NCBI GenBank assembly: GCA_026874595.1
Contig: CM049314.1
Location: 36,251,229 to 36,315,228, forward strand
Length of the DNA stretch: 64,000 bases
Source of the DNA: Sipunculus nudus
Taxonomy: Eukaryota > Annelida > Sipuncula > Golfingiida > Sipunculidae
Direction of reading: 5' to 3'
Shown: positions 45,981 to 57,761 of the stretch, one piece after another
How the letters are laid out: every line of letters begins with the position of its first letter
Numbering within the stretch: position 1 is the stretch's first letter
Translations under genes and position numbers: made by a program
Notes under the pieces: generated by a model
What the model was told of the DNA's origin: nothing
What the model saw: only the letters and a program-made list of their open reading frames with translations
Databases searched by the model: none

Positions 45981-46570
45981 TTTATTAGGCACCTGCCAGC
46001 AAATAACCAATACTGCCGTGTCTCTTATCTAGATCAATGCTGATCCCTCCAGTTTGAAGTCCATTAAAATCAGTAACTCGTGACATTCTGAGTGGCCTAG
46101 TCCTGAAGTGTGGGAGGAACTTTCCGATTACCTCCGCAAACTCTAACACCGAAGAGCGTCTCTGAGGACTAATATGAAACGAACCATTTCTTATTACCAT
46201 AAGTACGCTTCACGAGTGGGATATTGACCAAGTATAAGGCCAGGCAAGTCAGATTGATTCAAAGTCCCAGAATGCCTCACCGAAATACTGGCACTGAATC
46301 GTAGGCTTGAGTACAGGTTTGGATCATCATCGCTAGACCCTGCGATCATTTGGGATACTAAATGAAGTGGTCTACAGGGGGTTCCTTCCCATTTCACCAA
46401 TACAACACCCGCTTTATTATCCCCATTGGGAACACAAGTGCTTATTGGCTGAGCTTGTTTCGGTTTGTGTCATCAACATCAAGGGGAACCATTGTAAATG
46501 CCCCTATTATCGGGATGTAAGTTCATGACCCGAGATCTTCTGACAAGAGTTTACCAGTTCATCAGGATAA
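45981..46570. promoter_or_regulatory. Candidate conserved non-coding block or unrecognised coding exon
   Basis: About 0.55 kb of complex, non-repetitive sequence with raised GC and CpG, sharply distinct from AT-rich flanks. Two minus-strand open frames abut and overlap in different frames (46194-46400 and 45985-46200). Together they leave the minus strand unusually open, but neither product is recognisable and a frame change would be needed. I favour a regulatory block. Confidence 0.3.
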
Positions 46571-47380
46571 CAGTATTATTTCATAACTTCCTTTAATGCT
46601 CTGGTTTTCCAGCATTTTTATAAAATTTATACTCATATAACTGAATTTAATAACCAAGTATAAACAGTATTTTCTTGTTCTTAAGGGATATATACTTAAG
46701 GGATATATAATTTTGATATATAGTTCTTTGGATCACCAATGTTCAAAAGTTTACGTAACATGTTAAAACAGAAAAATTTTTCTTTGACTTAATATTGACT
46801 ATGCAAGCACAAACTAATTACTAACTGATAGTAGCTAAAAGTTTTTAAGTTTAAATTTGATGAATACATGTGCAGAAATCATTAATTATCATGATTCTTT
46901 TTTTGAAGTGTAAAATCTGTTGATATTTTGTTTCAATCAAATTAAAACCAGCATTTTTGTAGTCATCTGTTTCCAAGTGGATGTATGTAACTTGGTAGAA
47001 AATCAATACTTTATGTTGCAATTCTGATATTTCATTAATCTTTAACAGCAACATAATACTTTTTTCTTGGTAATAACATAACAAAAATGCATAAGGTGTT
47101 AGTAAATTAAGCGCTAGAAAACCAGAGCTTTGGTTAGAATGAAATAATGTTTAATCAATCAAGAAACAAAAGATGTTTTGTCATTTGTAGAATTTTCCAA
47201 GTTTACCACCAGCACAGTTAAAAAGTTCCTCTTATATGCAGATATATATTTTATGAGTTTCTATTATTTTTAAATAATGACTGGATAATTACAGTAGGTC
47301 ATGTGGAGAAGCATTTGAAGCAAAAGTACCTTGTGCTACATCTCATGTTACTCGTTAATTAACCACAATCATCGCATGAT
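46571..47380. other. AT-rich stretch, nothing recognised
   Basis: Contains a small direct duplication of AAGGGATATATA (about 46683 and 46698). No gene seen. Confidence 0.45.
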
Positions 47381-47640
47381 CATGGGTTAGGGATGCATGA
47401 TGAGTAATTACTTCAGTTTGACCTTTAATGATGAAAGCATCATTTCTGCTGAACTTGAAAGGGCTGCCTGCGTTTGTCAGCAGACATGGGCGATTCTCTT
47501 TGAGGCAGTCTCTGAATTATTGACACGCAAACAATGGATGCTGCTGTCATTTGGAAACGAAATTCCCTCATGTTTGACGAAGCAAACAATATAACAGTAC
47601 TGGAGTGGCTACAATTTGCTGATGGATACCTTTGATGCAT
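47381..47640. promoter_or_regulatory. Candidate cis-regulatory block
   Basis: A complex, moderately GC-rich block with open frames on both strands (47397-47594 plus, 47440-47640 minus) and no recognisable product. 'tttgaccttt' and 'gatgagtaattac' (homeodomain-like) are visible. Function is inferred from texture only. Confidence 0.22.
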
Positions 47641-48612
47641 GTGTTGTTATTTCCAACTCGCTAACATGATAGTCATTCAATAGTTTTTTTCAGAAAAAAT
47701 ACATCACTGCTCTGCCCACAGTACATTAGTTTACCCTGATCTGACATACCCAGCCAGCTGTAATATAACTTCTAAGAGAATCTGGAAGAGTCTGAGAATG
47801 AAAATCAAAGGTCTGTAAAAGGGATCTTTGGTCTTATCATTGATTTTAGTCTTAAGATGTTTATTTTTAGTTCTACAATTAGGAAGGATTATATATATTA
47901 ATAACATATTAATTCTAATTATTTAATCCCTTTCTTTGAACAGCAACATATTTCTTGACAATAATATATTCAAAGCCTTGTTTTGAGTGTTTAAAGCTTT
48001 TTTTAAGGTTTTTTACATCAATACTTTATGATCCAACCCGAAAACCCAAAGCTTTTGTCATATCTTGTGCTCAATTGCCCTCATTCTGAAGACTCATACT
48101 ATTTTTAATCAAAATGATCCTTTGACATAATTAACCCATTGAGTAGTCAACTAATGTTAGGGACAAACAGACTAATTAACCAGACTATTGCCTCTCTCTG
48201 CTGAGATCAGAAGATAACAATAAACCCTTAAGACCAAAAAATATGTTTCTCAGGCATTAATTTCTTAGGTTTGTGAATTTATTATAGGTTTCAATAAAAA
48301 TGTATATGATATCAGGACAACAAGAGAATTTTTTTTTGCATGATAGGTAAAAGTAATACATAATTGAGGGAAATTATATCAAAAGTTACTTATTTTCTTG
48401 AAAGATGTCTGACCACTGCTACCAGCCTGAGTTCAAAAATGATAAACTTCTACTGAAAATATAAATAAAATTTATCTATGCTAAGGGTCAAAATTAATGT
48501 ACCTTAATTATCTTAATTAACTATCAACTCTTCACCAATCAGTCTGACCTTGCCAAATTCTTAATTTTTTAAACTTGGAAACCAGCTGCCAGACAGGAAA
48601 GAAATAAGGCCA
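47641..48612. other. AT-rich stretch, nothing recognised
   Basis: No exon, RNA gene or repeat family recognised. Confidence 0.45.
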
Positions 48613-48615
48613 AAA

Positions 48616-50115
48616 ACTAGATGTGTTGGAATGACACAAATGCCCCGCCTGGGGCAAATTAGAAACATTTGTTAAATTCTGTAAAATTTTTTAAGTTCAG
48701 GAGGTGTCATATGGTCAAAGGTAGGTCAACAAGGGCAAAATGCAAACTCGATCTGTAACCGGTCATTATCAAGCAACACACCAAAAATCAGGCCAGTATC
48801 TGCAGGCATTGTGAAAAAAAGTCCATACATGTGCATTTTTCATAAAAATTTCTGTCTTTCATGAAATTTTCTATGTTCAGGATCTGTCATATGGTCAAAA
48901 AATGGTCAACTTTGACGAAACGCGAACTCGATCTGTAAGTGGTCAGTATGCGCCCACAGACCAAACATTAGGCCAGTATCTGTAAGCATTGCATTGCGAA
49001 ACTATAATATTAGCAAAAGCTGATAATCAGTGATAAATTTAAATTGGAGAGGTATGTACCATGTTTCATAACAATCCACCAAATGGTTCCTGAGATATAA
49101 GCTTCTGAGTGTTTTTGTATAATCAGCTCTCAAACAAAGAAAAATAGGTCAAGGTCACCTATCTTTGCACTTGACCAAGATTTTGTTGATATACATCTTT
49201 ACTGATGAAATAAAATTCTAATGGTGAATGCTTTTAGGGATATCCCGCTCACAAGGCCATAATTGAAAAATCCGATAAAAATTGATTAAAAAATCAGAAA
49301 TCACAGGTGGCGCCACCAAAATTGTGCAGCACATACTGACTATCAGTCCTAATGATCATAGTAAGTTTTGTGAAAATCCACACAATGGTTCCTGAGATAT
49401 GAGCTTCTGAGTGTTTTTTCTATAATCAGCTCTAAAATGTAGAAAAATGTGGCAAGGTCACCCATCTTCGAACTTGACTGATATTTTGATGATATACATC
49501 TTCACTAATGAAATAAAATTCCAACGGTGAATCCTTTTAGATCGAGATATCCTGCTCACAAGGTGAAAGTTAACAGATGCAGGACGGACAGACTCCGGAC
49601 AGACAGACAGAGGGACAGACGGACAGCTTGGGTGATGACAATAGCCCATCAGCCTACGAGCTGAGGGCTAAAAACGGCTGTACATGTACATTTATCATGA
49701 AAATTTCTATTTTTCATGAAATTTTCTAAGTTTAGGAGCCATAAAACGGTCAAAAGTAGGTAAACTGGGATGAAACGCAAATTAGTTCTGTAACTGGTCA
49801 TTATCTGCCAACACACCAAAAATCAGGCCAATATCTGCAGGCACTGCGAAAAAAGTCCTTACAAGTGTATTTGTCATGAAAATTTTTATTTTTCATGAAA
49901 TTTTCTAAGTTAAGGAGCCGTAAAACAGTCAAAAGTAGGTCAACCGGGACGAAACCTGAACTCGATCTGTAACTGGTCATTATCTGCCCACACACCAAAA
50001 ATCAGGCCAATATCTGCAGGCATTGCGAAAAAAGTCCGTACAACTGTTTGATTTCGGAATGACGGACATGGGTAAAACTATATGCCCCGGCCACTTTGTG
50101 GTGGGGGCATAAAAA
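48616..50115 (+). mobile_element. Helentron-like element, copy 2, interrupted by a nested element
   Basis: The first 270 bp closely match copy 1 at 29732. Monomer landmarks lie at 48723, 48903, 49757 and 49936, so this copy has about four 180-bp monomers rather than eight. The third monomer is split by the insert at 49002-49672. The end (GACGGACATGGG, then TATGCCCCGGCCAC/GTGGTGGGGGCATA at about 50080-50110) matches copy 1. The open frame at 49801-49998 is a monomer artefact. Confidence 0.75.
49002..49672 (+). mobile_element. Nested Helentron-like element with 302-bp tandem units
   Basis: The host monomer is cut after GCATTGCGAAA and resumes at AAACGGCTGTACATG, so the insert sits in the monomer's poly-A stretch. 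The insert holds two units, with GGTTCCTGAGATAT at 49085 and 49387. Each unit contains AGGTCACC or AAGGTCACCCATCTT and GATATACATCTT..ACT.ATGAAATAAAATTC. It ends in a GGACGGACAGACTCCGGACAGACAG microsatellite (49582-49626), the stem-loop TAGCCCATCAGC/GCTGAGGGCTA (49642-49670) and AAAA. Having both junctions defines this element's ends independently of any database. Confidence 0.8.
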
Positions 50116-50117
50116 TA

Positions 50118-50380
50118 AAAGGTATGGTTCTCAGGCACTTTTTTTCAGGATTCAGTGCGGGCGGGCGGGCGGTATTTTATTTTTGACCTTTTTTTGTATG
50201 TTTCAATAAAAGTGTCTTATGATCAGGTAAAAGCATGAAAATAACAATTTGTTTTCCTAAACTGGTAAAAGCACTACATAAATTGTATTAAATTTGTTCT
50301 TGGAAAATAAAAATCAAAATAAAAATTTTTGATGCGCGGGGTTAAAATTGACGCGGGCGGTGCCTGAGAACCTTACCTTT
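50118..50380. mobile_element. MITE with 21-bp terminal inverted repeats
   Basis: The left end AAAGGTATGGTTCTC... (50118-50138) and the right end (50360-50380) are inverted copies with 20 of 21 matching. GC-rich (GCGG)-type tracts sit near both ends (CGGGCGGGCGGGCGG at 50159-50173; GACGCGGGCGG at 50350-50360). The 263-bp element has no open frame. It starts within a few bases of the preceding Helentron-like terminus. The target duplication is not clear, so I do not assign a superfamily. Confidence 0.8.
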
Positions 50381-51618
50381 TGTTTTTTTGGCCTAATAAG
50401 ACAATTTTAAAAACCTTCTCCAAACAGGCCTGACAATATGAGAACTGTAAAACAAACAAGGGTAACCTTAATCACAGAGTATCAAATTAACTGAGCAAAG
50501 GATATAAAATTTATATTCTTTCACCATCTTCTGTAGACTCATTTACCGACAAAGATGGCTGCTAAAGGTTCAGTTACAAGATTACCCTGAGGAGTAATCA
50601 TTTACAACTCTCCATTATGTACACTGTTTTGTCACTGACTGTAAATGGATGTACACTGATTAGTCTGCTGGAAAATATAAGGAATCAATGGACCTTGGCA
50701 TTTAGATGTAGTCTATACAATGAGAAAGTGTAAGAAAACTAAAACCTGGACCAGCTTTACCTGTTAAATCATTGTCTACAGCACTGTTATATTATCCTTG
50801 TCAGTAATAAGGTTTATATTTAGAATACAGGTATTAATATATCTTTTTTATGATGATAGGACCATGGCCTGTTGGGTCACTGTCCATTGAACAAGACAAA
50901 TTTAATAATATGATAAAGGTGATGTCATTTTTTATACCCTCTGGATTTCTGGTTTGGTATTCACATGCAGTGCTAGGGCTAATCCAAATAAAAAGTCCCA
51001 ATTATTGTAAACTCTCAATCTGAAGCCGTGGCTTGAGTTAAAAAACAGGTGCTACAAAACCTTCAATGTCTCATTTAATTCAACTCACAGTTTAGGTGAT
51101 AACAGGCAGCTTATGGCCATCTTCAAGAGGAAATAGACTGAAAGAATGATTCAAGTGAACTATACTTTGATGTGTAAAAGGAAGTGAAAAATTCAGTTAT
51201 TTTTAGCTTCATAATCATAATTGATAAAGTCTGATGATAAAGTCTTTAAGCCCAATTCTAGTTGTGACTTTGTCAACATGCTGGCTATGTTTGTTTCCTC
51301 AATATCATTAAACATTAATAGTGCTCAAGTGGTTAGTGCACAGCTGTACAGTATTCTAACAGCATGATTTACTGGATATATTTGCATGAGTGCAAGAAGC
51401 TGGTGTGATCGGACAACATATTCTACTTGCGACAGCATGGTATGTTGTGAATAATTAAATGTTACCTGATGATTAATCAGACACTTGTCTGCGCCACTAT
51501 TAATTATTTAAGCTTGCATCAACAGTGGACTGCTAAATCCACTTTTCCCTTTATGTATAATTTACCTTTAGGTGTTTGAGTCTCGCAGCAAACAAGGCAG
51601 CCTAAGTTAATTGTCAGC

Positions 51619-51620
<2 letters not shown>
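50381..51620. other. AT-rich stretch, nothing recognised
   Basis: A partial phrase 'gaccatggcctgttgggtcactgtccattgaac' at 50861-50893 recalls the GGGACCCATGGGTCAC boundary in decayed form. No gene seen. Confidence 0.4.

Positions 51621-51621
<1 letters not shown>

Positions 51622-51658
<37 letters not shown>
51622..51658. repeat. (TA)n microsatellite
   Basis: About 37 bp of uninterrupted AT/TA, able to extrude a cruciform. Confidence 0.95.
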
Positions 51659-51662
<4 letters not shown>

Positions 51663-51749
51663 TGATGCAGAATCCAATATAATCCAATATCCTAAATTTA
51701 GGGCACAGACATCATGGATATATATTTAACATAGAAAATGAATGTATAA

Positions 51750-52460
51750 CACAATTTGCAGCCTGTTTTACCAAGTTGTGATATTTGTACAGACCACACT
51801 AAAATATCACTTACGGGAGGACACATTGGTGCTGACACAGAGAATTTAGTCAGAGCGTTATATTCAGCCCTGGCTGAGCTGTGTGCTCCAAGGTGCTTCT
51901 CTACAATTAAGACTCAGAAATCAACCTCAGAAGAGTATAGCCAGAGTTGACAAGGATACTGAAACACGAAGGACCACGTTATTCCTCTGCCATAAAAGGA
52001 CACATCTGACCACAAACCCACTATTGAAAACGGTGCCTTCTTGGCACAGAGCTTGAAAAAAAAAATATCGGCTGCCAAGACTTGTGAAGCTGTGCTGCTT
52101 GATGGATGTGATCAGCACTGTCCCTACTGGCAGGAAGGCTAACATAAACGCCACCCGGTAGCAGGAAACGTCACCCCGGGGAACGCCGCAAATGGCAGCT
52201 GCTACAGAGATTTTCAGGCAGTAACGTCTTCCCATCAGAGAAAACCGGGACTCGTTTTCCTGACTTGCAAGCTAATTTTGTAACAGCTTAACTGTAAATA
52301 TCTTGAATAAAATACATCTCAGTCACCTTGTCATATTTGGTGATGACCGTACCTTATTGCCGAACATCTGTCCTCCTGAGAAGATGAGGATAACATATTT
52401 GATACTTTCAGAATTGTGCGACTCCACATGGGGACTGCCTCCAGCAGCGTAAATTGCGAT
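51750..52460. promoter_or_regulatory. Candidate conserved non-coding block
   Basis: This is complex sequence with raised GC and several CpGs (52125-52260). Open frames lie on both strands (51756-51950 plus; 51927-52235 minus, 102 codons), but no domain or convincing splice site is visible. Another enhancer-like block in an AT-rich setting. Confidence 0.25.
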
Positions 52461-52629
52461 TTAAAGAACGGAAAAACACAAGCAGGCTGAACCTAATTAA
52501 CAGCACGCAAACCAAAGACCTACTGGGTCACAGACATTACTACTTGAAAATTCAAAATGTTTTTCTTAAGGTACTACAGGTCACTTTTGGGTCCTGCATG
52601 ATGCTCAACTGATGAGCCCACATAAAAGT

Positions 52630-52653
52630 GGGGGGGGGGGGGGGGGGGGGGGG
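52630..52653. repeat. G-homopolymer of about 24 bp
   Basis: An uninterrupted G run follows CATAAAAGT. It is a potential G-quadruplex, and its length is probably variable. Confidence 0.9.
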
Positions 52654-52659
52654 AGGCTT

Positions 52660-53878
52660 TTCACAACTTTCGCAATTATATTAATTAATTGACCTTTAAT
52701 TTCACATTAAGTCAGATATTTTGTCAAAAGGTGGTTAAAATTAAAATGATAAATTTGAATATAGAACAGTTATAAAATTTTATTACCCTATTGATGCCCT
52801 AGTTTGGCCCCTGGTTATTAAAACTTCATCATTTAGAGATACGATAATTATCCCAAACTCAAGTTATATGACTTGGGCTAGCTCTGTAGCATTTGTAAAG
52901 ACAGTAAGAGGTATAAATGTATAGATTTATATGTATTTTGCAGATAAAATCAATTTCTTCACACTGATACATGTACTTTACATGTACCTCTATACTATGA
53001 CTTATGTTTTTTCTGCATTATCTGCATACAGTTTTACATTATTTTCCTACAGACAAAAAAAAAGACTAAGATGAAAACATAACATCTATGTGGAGGTTAT
53101 TACCATCAAAGAAAGTGTTACAACCGCTATGAATTATTCATATACTAGCTGACACAAAGGAGTAGTCATCAAAAGTCTTTTTTGGTTGTGACCCTGAGTA
53201 TTCTGAACACCATTAATGAATTATTCTTATTAAACAAAGTGGGAACATCCAGTTAACCTTTTGATCACATGTTCTCCTGTTGATGCCAATCTTGTCACTC
53301 CAAATTAATTAACTCCTATTCTCCACACATGAATCACTCCTCTCCAAACAGAGCTGTATATAATTGAATTCTCCTCACTGCATTCAGATAAGTGCATGAT
53401 TACTTTATTTATTTTTCTCTTAGATAACAACTGTTCCAAGAATTATAATCTAAATGCACCATACATAAGTACCTGAAACTCTCTTGAAATTTTACCTTTT
53501 GCAGCTTAATCTCTGGTGTGGATTGGTGTGGATTCAAAATTCATCAGGTGACAATGTGTGATTCTGAAAAGTTAATGTTCTTGCAAATCTTACTTCAACA
53601 TCACTTCTTTCTGCTGATAGCTTCTGTACATCTTTCAAGATCATTAGACCATATTAGTTTTCATTTTAACATTCACAAAACCAGGGAGCTTTATTATAGT
53701 CAAACAGATGGTCTATTAGAAATATGTGTGCTCATTATAACAGTAATCCATGCTCAAAGCCAAGCACAGCTTGTTCATCTATGACAACTTCTCTGCTCTT
53801 TGTAATATGGGCCTTTATGTTTCACCTTATAGTAGCAGTGTAATGTGTTTACTAAGTTCAACAAGTTTAAAAGTTATA
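52660..53878. other. AT-rich stretch, nothing recognised
   Basis: The open frame at 53518-53784 (88 codons) shows no recognisable domain. No repeat seen. Confidence 0.4.
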
Positions 53879-53879
53879 T

Positions 53880-54026
53880 GTAACACAGGTTTTATAATAT
53901 GAACAAGAATACACAGATATGGATCACCCCATATGGGAATTGTGATCAGATTTTTTCTGTGTATTCTTGCTCTATATATCTCTATGAAATGGACCAGCAT
54001 GGCCATTCAAAAGTAACACAGGTTTT
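53880..54026. repeat. Stem-loop flanked by direct repeats
   Basis: CAAGAATACACAGA (53904-53917) and its perfect complement TCTGTGTATTCTTG (53956-53969) form a 14-bp stem, with a 38-bp loop that itself carries GGATCAC/GTGATCA. The structure is flanked by the 14-bp direct repeat GTAACACAGGTTTT at 53880-53893 and 54013-54026. It could be a small foldback element. Confidence 0.65.
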
Positions 54027-54229
54027 GAACAATTAAGACATGTATAAGGTGCTGAACCTACAACCAGAGATGATACTTTGTAAACTTACCCATAAGAGGA
54101 AGATTTACTTAAGTTACCTAACTATAGAAATATCCAAGCCAGTAAGTCAGGGTAATTTACAAGTGCTTGCCTAAGGTGACAAATGACCCTGATCTGTAGA
54201 GGACAAACTACTGGGACTCGTAGGACCTC

Positions 54230-54545
54230 TAAATTACTACTAGATAATCCCAAGTCTCTACTGGAAATTAGGAATGGGAGTTTGTGAACTCTCGAGAGCA
54301 GTGTTCAAATCTTCTGGGGTGACAATTACGGATAAGAATTAACGGGGAAATCAATGGCACTGTTTATTGAGCCACCAAGCAGGATATGGCTGGGGAACTT
54401 CCGAGCGCGAACAGGCAAATAATCCCATCTCTTATCAAATCAGTATTGATTCTCGACTCGGCTATATTCCTCGTAAAGTGCAAGATCTTCACAACCATCC
54501 AACCTTCGCTGTTTTAAGCTCTTGTTCAAATAAATTCAAGAACTG
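54230..54545. promoter_or_regulatory. Candidate cis-regulatory block
   Basis: This is complex sequence with CpGs in the second half (54405-54475), including CTTATC/GATAAG-type GATA motifs (54331, 54432) and ACAATTACGG. No open frame. Conservation is not assessable. Confidence 0.25.
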
Positions 54546-55735
54546 AGCCATTACATGGTTTTTGTTTCCACTATTCATTATGTATATACATCAGTTACTG
54601 TACATGTGTCCTCATCACATATTAATAATATCAAGGATGGGTTAATACTAGCTGCCAGTAATAAGAACACATGTATTCAAGATATACAAGAAAATCGTTG
54701 TGTCAAAACTCATACTTCATGATTATAATATCCTGCATGTTTAAAGCCTGGAGTTTTGGTAAATTCTAGATAAATAATTACCAATTGTTAACCCCTGATA
54801 CATAATTTCGTTACTCTTATTATCAAGGTTTCCTTTTTACTGGGGTTTCATATTCGCGATTATTTAACATTTGCGAATATCACAAAAATAAACACTCCTT
54901 GATAAAAAGGCAACCACAGTATATGTACACCTTTAATTTGTGAATCCAGGTTTTAATGACCTATGATATTGCATAAGCAAAAACAACTAATATCACATCA
55001 TATTAACTATAAGTACAGGAAATCCAGAAGGATTAGTGCTTCATGGACAGGGAATCATAAATTTTCAGTGTGTTTTTCAATTAACATGCGGCTTATAATG
55101 GAGAATTTACGGTAACACTTCTCATAACTGTAAGTCATATGGTTAAAGAATTCACTGATCATGTGGTTTAAATTTCCTACTGAACGTGGACATTTGAAGA
55201 AATCAACCTTTATATTTGAATGGCACATATTGTCAATTTGTACTACCAGTGTTCTATGTAGCCAGTGACAGTTACATGTGAAACAGGCCATGCATATGGT
55301 TTGTTGAAATGGAGGTCTGTATTTGTCACTTACATGTGTGAGATCCAAAAAAGTTTGCAAAAACCTATTGCACCCTGAATTATTTTCAAACTGATTCACA
55401 GTATATTCTATTTTATACATAATATCACTCGCCCATGGTGATTAAATCAATTAGATTTAAATCTCAAAGATGGCACCAACTGCAATTAATTTATAGCCAC
55501 TTGTAACCAGAAAAGAGAACCTGAAATACTGAAAGAAACTTTGAGGAAATTCTGTGGTAGCATGGTATTATATTGCACTGTCTGAAGGGATAATGGCAGG
55601 GAAGCAAAACTCTCTAAATTCCATGAGTGGCTACATGATTAGTCTCAGCAGTATTGTTATGATAAATAAGACAGCAGGTATCCTACCCATGTAATAGCTT
55701 AATGCTGAGTAAACCACAGTCAAGTGGCTCACTGA
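54546..55735. other. Single-copy stretch with a minus-strand open frame of unknown nature
   Basis: The minus-strand frame at 55055-55420 (121 codons) is cysteine- and histidine-rich, but I see no spaced zinc-finger pattern and no splice context. TATTCGCGATTATTTAACATTTGCGAATAT at 54850-54879 is an imperfect palindrome of a type common in invertebrate MITEs. Confidence 0.35.
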
Positions 55736-55920
55736 CACAAGTTTCTTGTAGCACAGATACCTAATCTTAATGCTATCAGCACCAGCGTGTAAACCTCACC
55801 AAGTCCCAGGGAGCTGAGACCAGACCTGTACTGCTACTGAGGCAGCACTGGGTCCTGTACAACCCAGCAGGCAGACCATTAATATTCAATTTCCAGACAG
55901 TAAAGTAAGGAAAATGAGGA
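55736..55920. other. Higher-GC single-copy block
   Basis: A short complex block ending in ATTAATATTCAATTTCC. No open frame or repeat. Possible regulatory DNA. Confidence 0.2.
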
Positions 55921-57670
55921 GATTATGTATTCACCCAAATCTGCTTTAAAGACGTATCAACAAGATATATATAACATCACAAAAAACTGGTTGCCCTTCA
56001 AGGGAACTACTCACTTATTATATTATAGGTATTTAACTGAATGTTTAATATACATCAACTTTTGCGTTTTCTCCTTAAAATGCTATGGGATCTGCCAATA
56101 TTTCATTCTGAAACCATTTGCCCTGCCACCTGGTGGCAGTATTGCTTAACTTCACAAATCTAGATATTTCAAGCTTCTCCAGTGTTTCTCCTGTGTTTCT
56201 TGACATTCTTCTTTCATGTTTCTTTTCCTTGTCTGGGAGTTGAGTGCAAGAATGAACCTCGGTTTACTCTGCCTTGTTATGGTAACAGTCATATATGGAC
56301 TGTATTTATTACACATACACAGAAAAACCTATACAACAGGGCCCATTTTCAGTAATAATGCGTATGGCTTAAGGAATATTTTACTGCAACGTCTCTCAAG
56401 CCGGCTGGCAAAGGCCATGAGACAAGTCAGTTTCAGTAAACACGATTAAGCCAAGTCAGCCTTAACCTTTGAAATTCCCTTTTCAGCGGCACCAATAAAT
56501 GAAATAATGAACTACAGAGCAGACGATCTTTGATATGTATCTTCAGAGTAAGGACAATGTAGAAGCAGGATATTCTTTGTCTATATGTGAGTATTGAAAA
56601 TTATTGATGTTAACAGACACTGGTGCTGAATTTTGTAGCAGGAAACTGGTACTTTCAGTGAATATATGGTACTGCTAAAGAAGTGTTAATTAAGAAACAA
56701 AGACATTGCTATATAAATACAGATTATTTTAAGTAAGACTTCATCAGCTGATAGAGAAGTTGGACTACAGAACCTAAGTCTGCCAGAAATAACCAAAGCA
56801 AAATGGTAAAAGTACAACAGACCCTCTTTGAACCCTTAATTTAAAACTGGACATCCACAGGCTTAATAAAATCATATAATTCCTTTCACATGGTTATCTT
56901 TGATCCAAATTCTACTTACTGCACTTCTATCTCAAGCTCCTAGATCTATCCATAAAAGACATAAACGGACATAGTGAATGTTTTTCTTAAACTGTAACAG
57001 TTCTTTCATTAAAGCACTTTTAAATTTATATAAATGTACATCAATCTTCCAGAAATGTCAAGGCTGAACTTTTTCTTTAAATTTAACATATACTGTACTT
57101 TATCTCTTTAGCGTACTTATATCACTTTTACATGACAATCATGCAAAGATCAGACTGTACCGTTATGATATACCCTGTCAATATATAAATGAGTCCCCAG
57201 TTTCTATATGGACCTTTTAACAGAATTAAGAAAAGATTTATGATATATGTATTATTTGTAACTAGCTACAGTGATCTGTCATGTCTTGCTGTTGACTAGT
57301 GATGTAGTGCCCCTTAAAACAGCATAAACTTCAACATTAACAAACGATATAATTTGTCAAAGGATATACAATATCAACATATACAATGTTTTATGTATAC
57401 ATTTCAAAAGATGTCAGACACTATTGTTCATATATTCAACGGATCACTGTGTAAACATATATGGCATATGTGCAGCTTAAATTATGAAAATGCTGGCTGG
57501 CAAAAGAAATGTGGTTTATTTATAAATCATAAACCATGTGACAGGCTTGTCACCATGTGCACTTAAAACTTGAGCTAAATTTTACAATTATTTTATATTC
57601 TCCTTATTTGATGGAATGCCATGAAACAAAGGGACTATTCACTAATTTATTGAGAAATATCATGCCACAT
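55921..57670. other. AT-rich stretch, nothing recognised
   Basis: The frame at 56216-56449 begins with a hydrophobic stretch resembling a signal anchor and continues with a basic tail. It is the most protein-like short frame I saw, but it has no homologue I can name and no splice or promoter context, so I do not call it a gene. Confidence 0.35.
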
Positions 57671-57674
57671 GAAA

Positions 57675-57700
57675 TCTCTCTCTCTCTCTCTCTCTCTCTC

Positions 57701-57758
<58 letters not shown>
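57675..57758. repeat. Compound (TC)n-(TA)n microsatellite
   Basis: About thirteen TC units (57675-57701) pass into a (TA)n tract of about 55 bp (57704-57758). It lies inside a frame that therefore encodes Ser-Leu and Tyr-Ile runs; that frame is not a gene. Confidence 0.95.

Positions 57759-57759
<1 letters not shown>

Positions 57760-57761
<2 letters not shown>

Noticed and set aside
45985-46400. Two abutting minus-strand frames as a single frameshifted gene
   Set aside because: No recognisable domain in either part, so joining them would be speculation. Retained only as a candidate block.
56216-56449. Short frame with a hydrophobic N-terminus resembling a small membrane protein
   Set aside because: 77 codons of AT-rich DNA easily give a hydrophobic run. 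No promoter, splice or homology support.
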